From the NCBI GenBank assembly GCA_016865935.1, contig VGOB01000022.1, positions 1 to 36,904 on the forward strand: 36,904 nucleotides of DNA, read 5' to 3'. A model generated the notes under the pieces. The model saw only the letters and a program-made list of their open reading frames with translations. It was not told where the DNA came from and made no database searches. Position 1 is the stretch's first letter; the number at the start of each line of letters is the position of its first letter. A program made the translations under genes and the position numbers. Shown here one piece after another: positions 8,183-16,648 of this stretch. Source of the stretch: Chloroflexota bacterium. GTDB lineage: Bacteria; Chloroflexota; Anaerolineae; UBA4142.

Positions 8183-9423
8183 AGATTTGTATGTTCTCGC
8201 GTATCTTGCCGATTCATTCGGCGGGCGGGATGCAAGATCACGTCCAGACGTTGAGCGTGGGGCTGGTTCAGCGCGGTCATCGCGTCAGCGTCATCACGAG
8301 CGGGCGCGCCGATGGAAAAGAAAGCGAACTCGTTGAGGGAGTCGAAATTTATTTCTTGAAAGGCACGACGGTTGGGCGATACTCGAACGCGTTCTGGTCA
8401 GCGTCGGCGCGCAAGTTTGAAGAATTGCACGCGCAGACTCCTTTCGACATTTTGCACAGCCAGAGCATTGGCGCATACGGCGCGTTCAAAGATCGTTTGC
8501 ATCGCAAGTATCACTTGCCGCTGATCACGTCGTTGCACGGCACGCATTTCGATGTGCTGACGACGAGTTGGCATACGGACTTGGCGTGGACGAATCCGTT
8601 GGGTGTTGCGCGTTTCGGCGCGGTGGCGGCGAAAATGATTTACAATTACGTCACGCGCGATCTGCAATTCATTCGCGGCTCCGACGTCGTGATTGCGACA
8701 AGCGATGCCGATGTGGGCAAGTACAAGAGCTATTATCATTTGGACGACACGCAAATCCGCAAGGTGTACAACGGTATCAACGCCGATCTTTTCGCGCCAT
8801 CAATCTCCAAGCTCCAGACTCTACGCACTCGGTTGCAAATTAGCGACGATGAAAAAATAATTCTCGCGCTGGCGCGTTTGCAAAAAGACAAGGGCGTGCA
8901 AAACGCGATTGCGATGATGCCGCAGATCGCGGAAGAAATCCGTGCCGTGCTGATCGTCGTCGGTGATGGCGATTACCGCGCCGCGCTCGAAAAATTGGCG
9001 CGCGATCTCGGCGTCGCGGAACACGTGCGTTTCGTTGGCACGCAACCGCTCGCCGAGTGTGCGCGCTATTTCAACCTGTGCGATGTGTTCGTCAATCCCA
9101 CGCTGCGCACCGACGGCTACGACTTGACGATTGCCGAAGCGATGTCCTGCGCCAAGCCCGTCATCGTTTCCGACGTGGGCGCGAATTCAACCTTGGTTGA
9201 TCGCGCGACGCTGTGCGACGGCATTCTGATTCCGCGCGGCGACAACGCCGCGCTGGCGCGCGAAACGCTGCGCGTGTTGAACGATCCTGCGTTGGCGCGC
9301 TCAATGGGCGAGTGCGCGCGCGAAAAAATCAAGGCGCGGTTTAGTATCGCGGCGATGGTGCAGGGGATGGAACGCGTGTATCAGGAGATACAGGCAAAGG
9401 TGGCGGATGAGCGGCAGCGATAA
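8179..9423 (+). CDS. Glycosyltransferase family 4 (GT-B)
   Basis: A 414-aa two-domain GT-B enzyme. The N-terminal acceptor domain has MKICMFSRILPIHSAGGMQ and HSQSIGAYG. The C-terminal donor domain has ILALARLQKDKGVQNAI, the glycine-rich VVGDGDYRAALE and the nucleotide-sugar signature DGYDLTIAEAMSCAKPVIVS, with the family E-x7-E spacing modified. The family moves a sugar from a nucleotide donor to a lipid-linked acceptor in the cytosol. Between the two domains (codons about 208-217) lies a short heptamer array. It starts in an ATGA overlap with the flippase gene and overlaps the MetW-like gene by 17 bases. Sugar specificity is unknown. Confidence 0.85.
   Translation: MKICMFSRILPIHSAGGMQDHVQTLSVGLVQRGHRVSVITSGRADGKESELVEGVEIYFLKGTTVGRYSNAFWSASARKFEELHAQTPFDILHSQSIGAYGAFKDRLHRKYHLPLITSLHGTHFDVLTTSWHTDLAWTNPLGVARFGAVAAKMIYNYVTRDLQFIRGSDVVIATSDADVGKYKSYYHLDDTQIRKVYNGINADLFAPSISKLQTLRTRLQISDDEKIILALARLQKDKGVQNAIAMMPQIAEEIRAVLIVVGDGDYRAALEKLARDLGVAEHVRFVGTQPLAECARYFNLCDVFVNPTLRTDGYDLTIAEAMSCAKPVIVSDVGANSTLVDRATLCDGILIPRGDNAALARETLRVLNDPALARSMGECAREKIKARFSIAAMVQGMERVYQEIQAKVADERQR
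8801..8828. repeat. Short heptamer array, 4 units (CAAGCTC type), inside a CDS
   Basis: Four 7-base units (CAATCTC, CAAGCTC, CAGACTC, TACGCAC) fall in the inter-domain linker of the GT4 gene. The array is shorter and more diverged than others, so chance cannot be excluded. Confidence 0.55.
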
Positions 9424-10045
9424 TCGCGAATACGTCTGGAGCGAAACGCGCAGCGCGCGTCCCGAATATCCGCGCATCGAACGCTGGATCACGCCGCGCG
9501 CGCGCGTGATTGATTTGGGTTGCGGCAACGGATCGCTTTTGCTGTTGTTGAAAGAGCGCAAAGAGGTTGCCGGATTCGGCATCGAGCTCGCGCCGAGCGG
9601 CGTGGCGGCGTGCCGCCAAAAAGGGTTGGACGTGCGGCAGGGACGCATTGACGTCGCGCTGACTGATGTGGCGGATCGGTCGTTCGATTACGCGATTTGT
9701 AACGTTACGTTGCAAATGGTGATGTACCCCGAAGTGACTCTGCGCGAGATGCGACGCATCGCGCGCTATCAAATCATTTCGTTTCCCAACTTTGCGTTTT
9801 TCATCAATCGGCTCGAACTGTTGTTGTTCGGGCGGATGCCGCGTTGGGGCTTGTTCGGCTATCGTTGGTACGACACCGGGCATATTCATCAATTGTCGAT
9901 CGCCGATTTTTGCGCGCTCGCACGCACATTCGATTTGACGATTCGGCAGCGCGCGTACCTCGGCAAGTTGGGCAAGCTGGCTGATCTTGCGCCCAACTTT
10001 TTCGCGCAAACAGCGATTTTGCTTTTAGAGTCATCGCATGTCTGA
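9407..10045 (+). CDS. MetW-like SAM-dependent methyltransferase
   Basis: A 212-aa protein matching MetW along its length: the SAM motif VIDLGCGNGSLL (about residues 33-44), GFGIELAPSGVAACRQKGLD, QGRIDVALTDVADRSFDYAI, LREMRRIARYQIISFPNF, and GRMPRWG followed by YRWYDTGHIH. In other bacteria MetW normally works with homoserine acyltransferase MetX, but no metX is present here. In this setting it may act on a glycan or on a lipid-linked intermediate (inference). It overlaps the preceding glycosyltransferase by 17 bases and the following methyltransferase by 8. Confidence 0.8.
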   Translation: MSGSDNREYVWSETRSARPEYPRIERWITPRARVIDLGCGNGSLLLLLKERKEVAGFGIELAPSGVAACRQKGLDVRQGRIDVALTDVADRSFDYAICNVTLQMVMYPEVTLREMRRIARYQIISFPNFAFFINRLELLLFGRMPRWGLFGYRWYDTGHIHQLSIADFCALARTFDLTIRQRAYLGKLGKLADLAPNFFAQTAILLLESSHV

Positions 10046-10979
10046 CCGGTCAACGGAGATTCCAAGCACGATCGAATCAGTGATAGCAAGTGATTATGTG
10101 GATGCGCTTGACGCGCGGCTGGATTCGCACGACGCGTACATCGAATATCAGCAGCAGGAAGCGCGTCGCGCGTTGCCGTTTCTGGCGGGCTTTTTCGATG
10201 TGTCGTGCGCGCGTGTCTTGGAAATCGGCGCAGGGCGCGGCGGCAAAGGAATCGCGTACGCGCAAGCAGGAATGCGTGTCGTGTCGCTTGATGTGGACGT
10301 GGCGGCAGTACAGGTCGGGCTAGGCGCGGCACAACGCGTCGGTGTGGCAATGAATTTTCTGGTGGGCAATGGCGCGCGTCTGCCGTTCTCGGCTGACTCG
10401 TTCGACGCGATCTTGCTGGATAGCGTGATCGAACATGTCGCGGATCCGTACGCGTTGTTGAGTGAGTGTCATCGCGTTTTGCGGCGTCAGGGCATCGTCT
10501 TTGTGGTCTTTCCGCCGTTTTACGGTCCGCTCTCAGGACACATTGACGATTACGTTTTGATTCCCTGGTTTCATCTTCTGCCGCGCGCGCTAGTTGAGCG
10601 CAAATTGCTTTCGCTCGATCGGCAAATTGGCATTCTGACACCGCGCGACGCGTACGCTGTTTTCGCTACGCTGAATCGCCTGACGATTTTTGGATTCCGG
10701 CGCGTGGCGCGGCGCGCCGGTTTTACCTTGGCGTACTGGCGCGTGCGTCCATTCTTGACGCATCCCGGCACGCGCGTGATGGTTGGGTTGTTCGCAGCAT
10801 TCCGACATCCGTCGCGCATCGGGAATCTGCAGGCGGTGTTGGCGCGTGCGCGGCGTGAGTTTACATTGGGTACGTTCGTGTTGTTCCTGTGGTTGAGCGT
10901 GCTGGCACCGTTGGTGTTCGTTCCGATCGCGCAAGAGATCGCGGTAGGTGGCGTCAAGGCAGTGTTGAAGAAAGGATGA
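10038..10979 (+). CDS. Class I SAM-dependent methyltransferase with C-terminal membrane segment
   Basis: A 313-aa protein with a Methyltransf_11-type domain: VLEIGAGRGGKGIAYAQAG (about residues 60-78), LPFSADSFDAILLDSVIEHV and an LSECHRVLRRQGIVFVVFPP motif. A hydrophobic stretch near residues 277-300 (VLFLWLSVLAPLVFVPIA) suggests membrane attachment. The likely substrate is a sugar or glycolipid made by the neighbouring glycosyltransferases, but this is inferred only from position. It overlaps the MetW-like gene by 8 bases and is followed by an 89-base gap with a degenerate heptamer array and a T run. Confidence 0.75.
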   Translation: MSDRSTEIPSTIESVIASDYVDALDARLDSHDAYIEYQQQEARRALPFLAGFFDVSCARVLEIGAGRGGKGIAYAQAGMRVVSLDVDVAAVQVGLGAAQRVGVAMNFLVGNGARLPFSADSFDAILLDSVIEHVADPYALLSECHRVLRRQGIVFVVFPPFYGPLSGHIDDYVLIPWFHLLPRALVERKLLSLDRQIGILTPRDAYAVFATLNRLTIFGFRRVARRAGFTLAYWRVRPFLTHPGTRVMVGLFAAFRHPSRIGNLQAVLARARREFTLGTFVLFLWLSVLAPLVFVPIAQEIAVGGVKAVLKKG

Positions 10980-11049
10980 AGGCGGACGGATGAAGGATAT
11001 AGAGCAAAAGATGCAAGAGGAGCGATTTTTCATCCTTCCGACTTTTTTT
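10972..11049. repeat. Degenerate heptamer array with inverted end and T run (possible terminator)
   Basis: GATG-containing units recur on a 7-base register (AAGGATG, ACGGATG, AAGGATA, AAAGATG) from 10972 to about 11020. AAGGATGAA (10972-10980) is complementary to TTCATCCTT (11029-11037), and seven T follow at 11043-11049. This could act as a weak intrinsic terminator between the methyltransferase and the next gene, though the loop is long (48 nt). Confidence 0.45.
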
Positions 11050-11068
11050 ATTCGGCGAGGTTGATTGC

Positions 11069-12289
11069 TTGAACAAAGCGACTAAACTTTTGGTGTTGGC
11101 GGGTCTCGTCCTGCGATTGTTCCTGATTTTTCCAGGACCGCTCGAATCCAAGGTAGAATTCTTTTATAACCGCGTGGACTTGCGGAATTACTATTGGCCC
11201 GCGCAAGCCGCGTTACGCGGCGAAAACCCGTACGCGTTGTGGGCAAGCGGACAGTCGGGCGAGTTTCGCGCGGATATGGCGCCGCTGGAACTCGCGCTGT
11301 ACGTGGCGACGGTCGCTGTGTGGAACGATCCGCGCGCGCTCCAGGTTCTGTTCGCGCTGTTCGACGCGTTCAACATCGTTTTGCTCGGCGCGTTGTTCAG
11401 AGCATCGCCGATCAAGTTGCCGTTCCAGATTTTCTACGTGCTCGGTCCGCTGACGCTCTACAACTTGGTGCTGGTGCCGCAAGATAAAACGATTCTGCTG
11501 ACGCTGACGTTTTTGATTTTCTATTTGCTCACGCGCGATGCGCCACGTAATACATTTCACGTTTCGCGTTTCACGTTTCAGATTTCACGTTCAACGTTGC
11601 TAATTATCATTGCGGCATTGTTGGCGTCGTTCAAGTGGCTGAGCGCGTTTTATATCGCGCCGCTCTTGCTGTTCGTTTCGCGCGATTGGCGCGCGTTCGT
11701 CAAGCGCGGCGCGCTCTTCGGCGCGGTCGTCGCGCTCGCGCATCTGCCTTGGCTGCCCGATTGGCTGTACGTGTACCAATTTCGCGCGGGACGCACCGCG
11801 ACGCCGATGCATACGGCGCCCGCGGTGCTGTTGGACGCGTTCGGCTGGTTCGACAAGAACCTGTTGTTGGTTCTGCTTGTTGTATCGCTCGGGGCGATCT
11901 ACGCGCTCTTTTGGTTCAAGCGGATTGACATTTTCGAGACGATCGCGTTATCGGTGATGGTCGGAATTTTGTGGACGCCCGATATGGATCCTGTGCATCT
12001 TTCGATCGTCGTCTTGCATTTTTTGCTCATTGTGAACTGGTCGAGTCGCGGGCGATTGATTGCCGTCTGGGGCTTGAGCGCGTGGGTGGCGGCGGTGTAC
12101 GCGCTCTCGACGCGGACCGGATTCACGCGCTACGGATTGCCCGATGCGCGCGAAATCGTCGGCGCGTATGGATCGGCGCAGATGATTGTGCTTTCGTATG
12201 GGTTGTTTGCCGTCGTGTTGGGGTTTTATTTGTTCGATAAACTACGTGGACGCGCGGTAGGGCGCGCGATTCTATCAGGGGAGCGATGA
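11069..12289 (+). CDS. GT-C-type polytopic glycosyltransferase (GT87-like)
   Basis: A 406-aa membrane protein with about 10 hydrophobic segments. The first extracytoplasmic loop carries VDLRNYYWPAQAALRGENPY, with an acidic residue soon after helix 1. This is typical of GT-C enzymes that use polyprenyl-phosphate sugars, and the overall pattern is most like GT87 mannosyltransferases. The start is TTG, supported by GAGG (11057-11060) 8 bases upstream; no ATG or GTG fits better. An in-frame heptamer array (11547-11595) encodes a loop with NTFHVSRFTF between helices. It ends in an ATGA overlap with the next methyltransferase gene. The transferred sugar is unknown. Confidence 0.7.
   Translation: MNKATKLLVLAGLVLRLFLIFPGPLESKVEFFYNRVDLRNYYWPAQAALRGENPYALWASGQSGEFRADMAPLELALYVATVAVWNDPRALQVLFALFDAFNIVLLGALFRASPIKLPFQIFYVLGPLTLYNLVLVPQDKTILLTLTFLIFYLLTRDAPRNTFHVSRFTFQISRSTLLIIIAALLASFKWLSAFYIAPLLLFVSRDWRAFVKRGALFGAVVALAHLPWLPDWLYVYQFRAGRTATPMHTAPAVLLDAFGWFDKNLLLVLLVVSLGAIYALFWFKRIDIFETIALSVMVGILWTPDMDPVHLSIVVLHFLLIVNWSSRGRLIAVWGLSAWVAAVYALSTRTGFTRYGLPDAREIVGAYGSAQMIVLSYGLFAVVLGFYLFDKLRGRAVGRAILSGER
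11547..11595. repeat. Heptamer array, 7 units (GTTTCAC type), inside a CDS
   Basis: Seven 7-base units (GTAATAC, ATTTCAC, GTTTCGC, GTTTCAC, GTTTCAG, ATTTCAC, GTTCAAC) lie in frame in the GT-C gene. The words and the encoded peptide closely match those of the array at 5921-5976. Confidence 0.85.
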
Positions 12290-13095
12290 TTTCCGACGCG
12301 CGCGAACGCGCTTTGCCAAGGTATAGTACGCAATCCGTCGAAGATTATCTGGTGTATCTGAAACACCTGGCATTGTACCGATTCGCGTCGCGCTATGTGA
12401 CGCGCAAACGCGTGCTCGATTTGGGGTGTGGCGAAGGGTACGGCAGCGACGCGCTCGCGCACACCGCGCACTGGGTGGTTGCGGCAGATCGCGATGTGGA
12501 GACGCTGATGCGCGCGCGGCAAAAATACACGCGCGCGAACCTCGCGTTCGTCCTTTGCGACGCGCAAGCGTTGCCCTTTCGCGCGGCGAGTTTCGGGATG
12601 GCTGTTTCGTTCGAAGTGATCGAGCATATTCCGAATGTGCAAAGATATTTGGAGGAGATCAAACGCGTCAGCGTTGGTACAGGGATCGCTCTCGTCTCCA
12701 CGCCGAATCGCGTGTTGCGTTTGTTGCCGTTCCAAAAACCCTGGAATCGGTTTCACTTGCGCGAGTACGACGCGCGCGGTTTCACGCGCGTTCTCGGCGC
12801 GGTCTTTCCGCGCGTCGAGTTGTGCGGTCTCACGGCAACGCCGGCGATCTTGGAAATCGAAAAACGGCGCGTGCGACAAAATCCGCTGGTGGCGTATCCC
12901 AAGATGCTGGCGCAAATTCTACTGCCGCAAAGGGTGTACGAATGGCTCAAAGCGCAACGCGCGCGCAACCAGAGCCGTCGCACCAAACGTGATGGTGCTT
13001 TGGATGTCACGCGATTCACGATAGACGATTTTCGGATGGTGGAAGACGAATTGAAAGAGTGCATCAATTGGTTGGCAATATGCAAACCCGACTAA
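12286..13095 (+). CDS. Class I SAM-dependent methyltransferase
   Basis: A 269-aa protein. The SAM-binding motif VLDLGCGEGYGSDALA lies at about residues 43-58, followed by acidic loop VVAADRD, then DAQALPFRAASFGMAVSFEV and EHIPNVQRYLEEIKRV. The C-terminal part (about 150-269) has no catalytic motif I recognise. It begins in an ATGA overlap with the GT-C gene and ends in a TAATG overlap with the large GT-C gene, so it is embedded in the operon. A diverged heptamer array near codons 241-249 encodes VTRFTIDDF. Modification of the growing glycan is the natural inference. Confidence 0.75.
   Translation: MISDARERALPRYSTQSVEDYLVYLKHLALYRFASRYVTRKRVLDLGCGEGYGSDALAHTAHWVVAADRDVETLMRARQKYTRANLAFVLCDAQALPFRAASFGMAVSFEVIEHIPNVQRYLEEIKRVSVGTGIALVSTPNRVLRLLPFQKPWNRFHLREYDARGFTRVLGAVFPRVELCGLTATPAILEIEKRRVRQNPLVAYPKMLAQILLPQRVYEWLKAQRARNQSRRTKRDGALDVTRFTIDDFRMVEDELKECINWLAICKPD
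13006..13033. repeat. Diverged heptamer array, 4 units (GATTCAC type), inside a CDS
   Basis: GTCACGC, GATTCAC, GATAGAC and GATTTTC follow each other on a 7-base register near the 3' end of the methyltransferase gene. With only four diverged units this is weaker evidence than for the other arrays. Confidence 0.5.
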
Positions 13096-15494
13096 TGAAT
13101 CGGCTTGCCTGCGTGAATTGGCCGCTTTTCGCGATCGTGGTGCTGGGTCTGGGGCTACGGCTGTGGGGGATCGGCTTTGGGTTGCCGTACACGTATGTTG
13201 CTGACGAGCCGACTCGGATTGCTGTCTCGTTGAATATGCTCAGGACAGGAGACCTTGATCCGCATTGGCTCGGTTATCCGCATCTGATGTTCTACCTCAA
13301 CACGTTCGTGCTCCTGTTCTATTTCTTAGTGGGACGATTGGCGGGGCGGTTTGATACCCCACTGGACATTCCATTGCCCGAAGTTGTCACTATTGGCGTT
13401 GGCAAACTGGCTGCGCCGGAAATGTTTTTGGTTTCGCGAGGGTTGACTGTTCTGATGGGTACGGGCGCAGTCGTTCTCGTATACTTGCTTGGACGCCAGT
13501 TCTCGCGGCGGAAGACCGTTGGGCTGATCGCCGCGTTGTTTTTTGCAGTATCGCCGGCAGGTGTGTTGCATAGCCAGATGATCAGTTTAGATATGTACGG
13601 CGTGTTTTTTCTGCTTTTGGCGTTCTTGTGGATAGACGCGCTAAACGACGACCGTAGCATCCGGGCCTATGTGATAGCCGGCATTGGAATAGGGTTGGCG
13701 TTTTCCGGCAAGTACAATGTTGGGATTGTCGGCATTTCATTCGTGGTCGCGCACTTTATGCTGTACGGATGGAAGGGTGTCAAGCAACGTGAGTTCTACT
13801 TTGCGCTACTAGCAGGCGCGCTGGCTTTCGCAGCGGTGAATCCGTATTCGATTGTCGATCCTGGCGGATTCCTCCGCGGGCTGGGTATGGCATCCGAGTC
13901 TCAGTCACAGTATGCCGGTGCGAGCGACAGTTTCCAATGGTACGCCGTCTACTTGTTGTCGGTAGAAGGTTGGGGGATCATGCTGAGCGTGCTCGAAGCG
14001 GTTCGAATTCTGTGGAATCGCTCTAGGCGGGGACTGGTTTTGCTCAGCTTTCCGATTGCATATGTTCTCTTCGTCAGCCGATTCTCGATGTACAACGATC
14101 GAACTATTCTTCCGGTGATCCCCTTTCTCAATGTGCTGACTGCTCTTCTGCTTGTTGCGCTTGTCGAGAAAGCCAAGACTCTTTTCAAGATGCCACAGGT
14201 AGTCGCAGCGACGACGCTCACCGTACTATGTGGGTTGCATGTGGTTGTGCCACTTCGAACTGCGCTCGCGTCAGACCTTAGATTGACGAGCACGGATGGG
14301 CGGGAGACAGCGCGGCGGTGGCTCGAAGCGAACTTACCAGTTGGGGCGCGTGTCGCCGTCGAAGGGTATTCACCATATCTGGACACGCGATTGTTTGTGA
14401 TCTATGGCGGGATGTCTATGATCGAACACCCGCCAGATTGGTACGTCCAGAACGGATTCGAGTATCTTGTATTCAGTCAGGGAATATATGGGCGGTTCTT
14501 TGCTGAGCCGGTGGATTACGCGATGTGGGTTGCAGACTACACCGAATTCTTCGAGCGCTTTCCCCAGGTGGCGCGCTTTGACGACAATGGATTCGAAGTG
14601 CGCATACACAAGACGAACGCCAGGCTACCCGCGCACCGCGTCGCCGCTCGTTTTGGTGATTCAGGTGACCTCATCGAACTCGTCGGGTACGACACCCTGA
14701 CGCCGCACGCACGACCGGGTGACCCGTTGCGTGGGTGTCTCGCTTGGCGCGCATCCAAGCCAGCCAATCAGCGACTCGAGTTCTTTCTGCGATTGCTGAA
14801 CCAATCCAATGATACAGTCGTGACTATGCGCCAGGATCTCTTTCAGCGTCAAGCATCTGGTTGGGATCACCCCCAAGGAATCTTTTTGACTGAGTGGACG
14901 ATTCCGATTCCGGCAGATGCTGAGTCAGGCGTGTACTTTCTTCAGGTAGATGTGATACAAACACGGTTTGCCTACGTACTACCCGCGCAGACGTGGGCGG
15001 GTGAGCCCATTCCCAAAGTTTCGCTGGGCACGATCAAACTATCTGTCCCATCCCCATCTTCCGTAGAACTGCAGAGCGCCCGCGCGGCAAACGCGCGCTG
15101 GGATGGACAGATCACCTTGGCCGGATATTTGCTTGATAAACAGAATAGTCATGCCGGCGATACCTTGAACCTCACATTGTACTGGCAGAGCGTCGCCAAA
15201 GTCGAAAAAGATTACACGGTCTTTGTGCACATCGTTGATTCAAGCGGTAACATCCACGCGCAACTCGATACCCAACCACGCGCCGGCACGTATCCCACTT
15301 CGATTTGGGATGTCGGAGAAATCGTGCGCGATGAGTACGCGCTTGCGTTGCCGCGCGAGCTTGCGCCCGGCGAATATCGTGTGGCAGTTGGGTTGTACGA
15401 ATATCCCAGTTTGGTCCGCGCGCGCGTTCAGAGTGGGGGCAAAGAGATTGGCGACTATATGCTACTCGATGAAATTGTTCGAGTGACTCCTTGA
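13095..15494 (+). CDS. Large GT-C glycosyltransferase (PMT/ArnT-like) with two C-terminal beta-sandwich domains
   Basis: A 799-aa protein. The N-terminal half is a GT-C membrane domain with about 10-12 helices and the acidic motif YVADEPTR in the first external loop (about residues 35-42), as in ArnT/PMT-family enzymes that use polyprenyl-phosphate sugars. Two beta-rich domains follow, at about 530-650 (DLIELVGYDTLTPHARPGD) and 660-799 (QITLAGYLLDKQNSHAGD); they share a pattern and look like duplicated jelly-roll modules. Codon and dinucleotide use up to about 15060 differ sharply from the neighbours: few CGCG, more CTA, AGA and AGT. The last 430 bases look like the host again. ATG 13095 (TAATG overlap) is preferred over upstream in-frame starts at 13059 and 13080, which lie inside the previous gene. 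Confidence 0.75.
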   Translation: MNRLACVNWPLFAIVVLGLGLRLWGIGFGLPYTYVADEPTRIAVSLNMLRTGDLDPHWLGYPHLMFYLNTFVLLFYFLVGRLAGRFDTPLDIPLPEVVTIGVGKLAAPEMFLVSRGLTVLMGTGAVVLVYLLGRQFSRRKTVGLIAALFFAVSPAGVLHSQMISLDMYGVFFLLLAFLWIDALNDDRSIRAYVIAGIGIGLAFSGKYNVGIVGISFVVAHFMLYGWKGVKQREFYFALLAGALAFAAVNPYSIVDPGGFLRGLGMASESQSQYAGASDSFQWYAVYLLSVEGWGIMLSVLEAVRILWNRSRRGLVLLSFPIAYVLFVSRFSMYNDRTILPVIPFLNVLTALLLVALVEKAKTLFKMPQVVAATTLTVLCGLHVVVPLRTALASDLRLTSTDGRETARRWLEANLPVGARVAVEGYSPYLDTRLFVIYGGMSMIEHPPDWYVQNGFEYLVFSQGIYGRFFAEPVDYAMWVADYTEFFERFPQVARFDDNGFEVRIHKTNARLPAHRVAARFGDSGDLIELVGYDTLTPHARPGDPLRGCLAWRASKPANQRLEFFLRLLNQSNDTVVTMRQDLFQRQASGWDHPQGIFLTEWTIPIPADAESGVYFLQVDVIQTRFAYVLPAQTWAGEPIPKVSLGTIKLSVPSPSSVELQSARAANARWDGQITLAGYLLDKQNSHAGDTLNLTLYWQSVAKVEKDYTVFVHIVDSSGNIHAQLDTQPRAGTYPTSIWDVGEIVRDEYALALPRELAPGEYRVAVGLYEYPSLVRARVQSGGKEIGDYMLLDEIVRVTP

Positions 15495-16648
15495 GTAAAA
15501 TCGAAAATCGAAAATCGAAAATCAAAAAACCTCTTCGCATCGCCCTCATCGCCAGCGATTACGCGCCGACGATCGGCGGCGTGCAGACCGCCGTGCGTCA
15601 CATTGCGCGCAACGCGCGCGCGCGCGGACACGCCGTCATCATTCTGAGTTCGTTGCCTGGGAACGCGCCCGCGCGCGAACCAGTGGACGATGTGTGGGTC
15701 TATCGTTTCCCGTGGGGACGCCAGCCGCTCTGGTCGTTGCCGTTCCGCGCGATCGCCACACTCGTCGGAATGGCGCGCGCGCTGCGCGCGTTCAAACCCG
15801 ATGTGGTGTACGTCCATTTCTTGACGATCAACGCGCTCTACGTTTTGTTGTTGCACTACCTTTGGCGATTTCGCCTCGTCGTCTCCGCGCGCGGCAACGA
15901 TATTCAGGGGATTCCATTGCGGTCGCGCCTGCAACGCTGGATGCTCACGCGCTTGTTCGCGCGCGCAGACGCGATTTTATTTTGTTCCGCGTACGTGCAG
16001 CGCGACGCCGCGCCGTACCTGACGCGCGCCTCGCCGCGCGCGTACGTCGGCGTCGTCGGCGATGGATTCGATCCGGACGAATTTCGCGAATCGCGTCCAT
16101 ACGATCATTCCACGCCATACATTCTGGCGATGGGGCGGCTCGTTTACAAAAAGGGATTCGATTTGCTGATTCGCGCGTTCGCACAAATCGCTGCTGAATA
16201 TCCGCGCATCCATTTGTTGATCGCGGGCGATGGCGAAGAACGCGTCGCGCTCGAACGATTGATTGACGAACTGAAAATGCGCGAGCGCATCGTCTTGCTT
16301 GGCTTTGCGGATCGTGCGACCTCGCTCGCGCTGTTTTGGGGTTGCGAGTTTTTCGTGTTATCCTCGCGCGTGGAGCCGTTCGGCATCGTCGTCGCCGAAG
16401 CGATGGCGGCGGGCAAAGCGGTGCTGGCGACGAAATCGGGCGGCGTGATTGATTTGATGCAAGCGGGCGTCAACGGCTTGCTCGTCGAGCCCGATGTGGA
16501 CGCGCTTGCCGACGGTTTGCGCGCGCTGCTCGCACAACCCGATGCCACGCGCGCGATGGGCGAACGCGCGCGTCAAACGATTCAACGACACACGTGGGCG
16601 GCAGTGACGGATGAATTCTTGCAAGTGTTCGAGCGAGTACGGCGATGA
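15491..16648 (+). CDS. Glycosyltransferase family 4 (GT-B)
   Basis: A 385-aa GT-B enzyme. The acceptor domain has IALIASDYAPTIGGVQTAV, and the donor domain has ILAMGRLVYKKGFDLLIRAF, LLIAGDGEERVALERL and EPFGIVVAEAMAAGKAVLAT with the conserved E-x7-E. The start is TTG, overlapping the TGA of the GT-C gene (TTGA). The first codons are made from four heptamer units (AAAATCG type), giving the lysine-rich leader MSKIENRKSKIKK before the first beta strand. An ATGA overlap links it to the next glycosyltransferase. The sugar transferred is unknown. Confidence 0.85.
   Translation: MSKIENRKSKIKKPLRIALIASDYAPTIGGVQTAVRHIARNARARGHAVIILSSLPGNAPAREPVDDVWVYRFPWGRQPLWSLPFRAIATLVGMARALRAFKPDVVYVHFLTINALYVLLLHYLWRFRLVVSARGNDIQGIPLRSRLQRWMLTRLFARADAILFCSAYVQRDAAPYLTRASPRAYVGVVGDGFDPDEFRESRPYDHSTPYILAMGRLVYKKGFDLLIRAFAQIAAEYPRIHLLIAGDGEERVALERLIDELKMRERIVLLGFADRATSLALFWGCEFFVLSSRVEPFGIVVAEAMAAGKAVLATKSGGVIDLMQAGVNGLLVEPDVDALADGLRALLAQPDATRAMGERARQTIQRHTWAAVTDEFLQVFERVRR
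15497..15524. repeat. Heptamer array, 4 units (AAAATCG)
   Basis: AAAATCG three times plus AAAATCA, immediately after the TTG start codon, encoding the basic N-terminal leader of the GT4 protein. The units are nearly perfect copies, which suggests recent expansion. Confidence 0.85.

Noticed and set aside
13059..13094. Extended start (GTG 13059 or ATG 13080) for the large GT-C gene
   Set aside because: Both lie inside the previous gene and no ribosome-binding site favours them; the TAATG overlap at 13095 matches the operon style.
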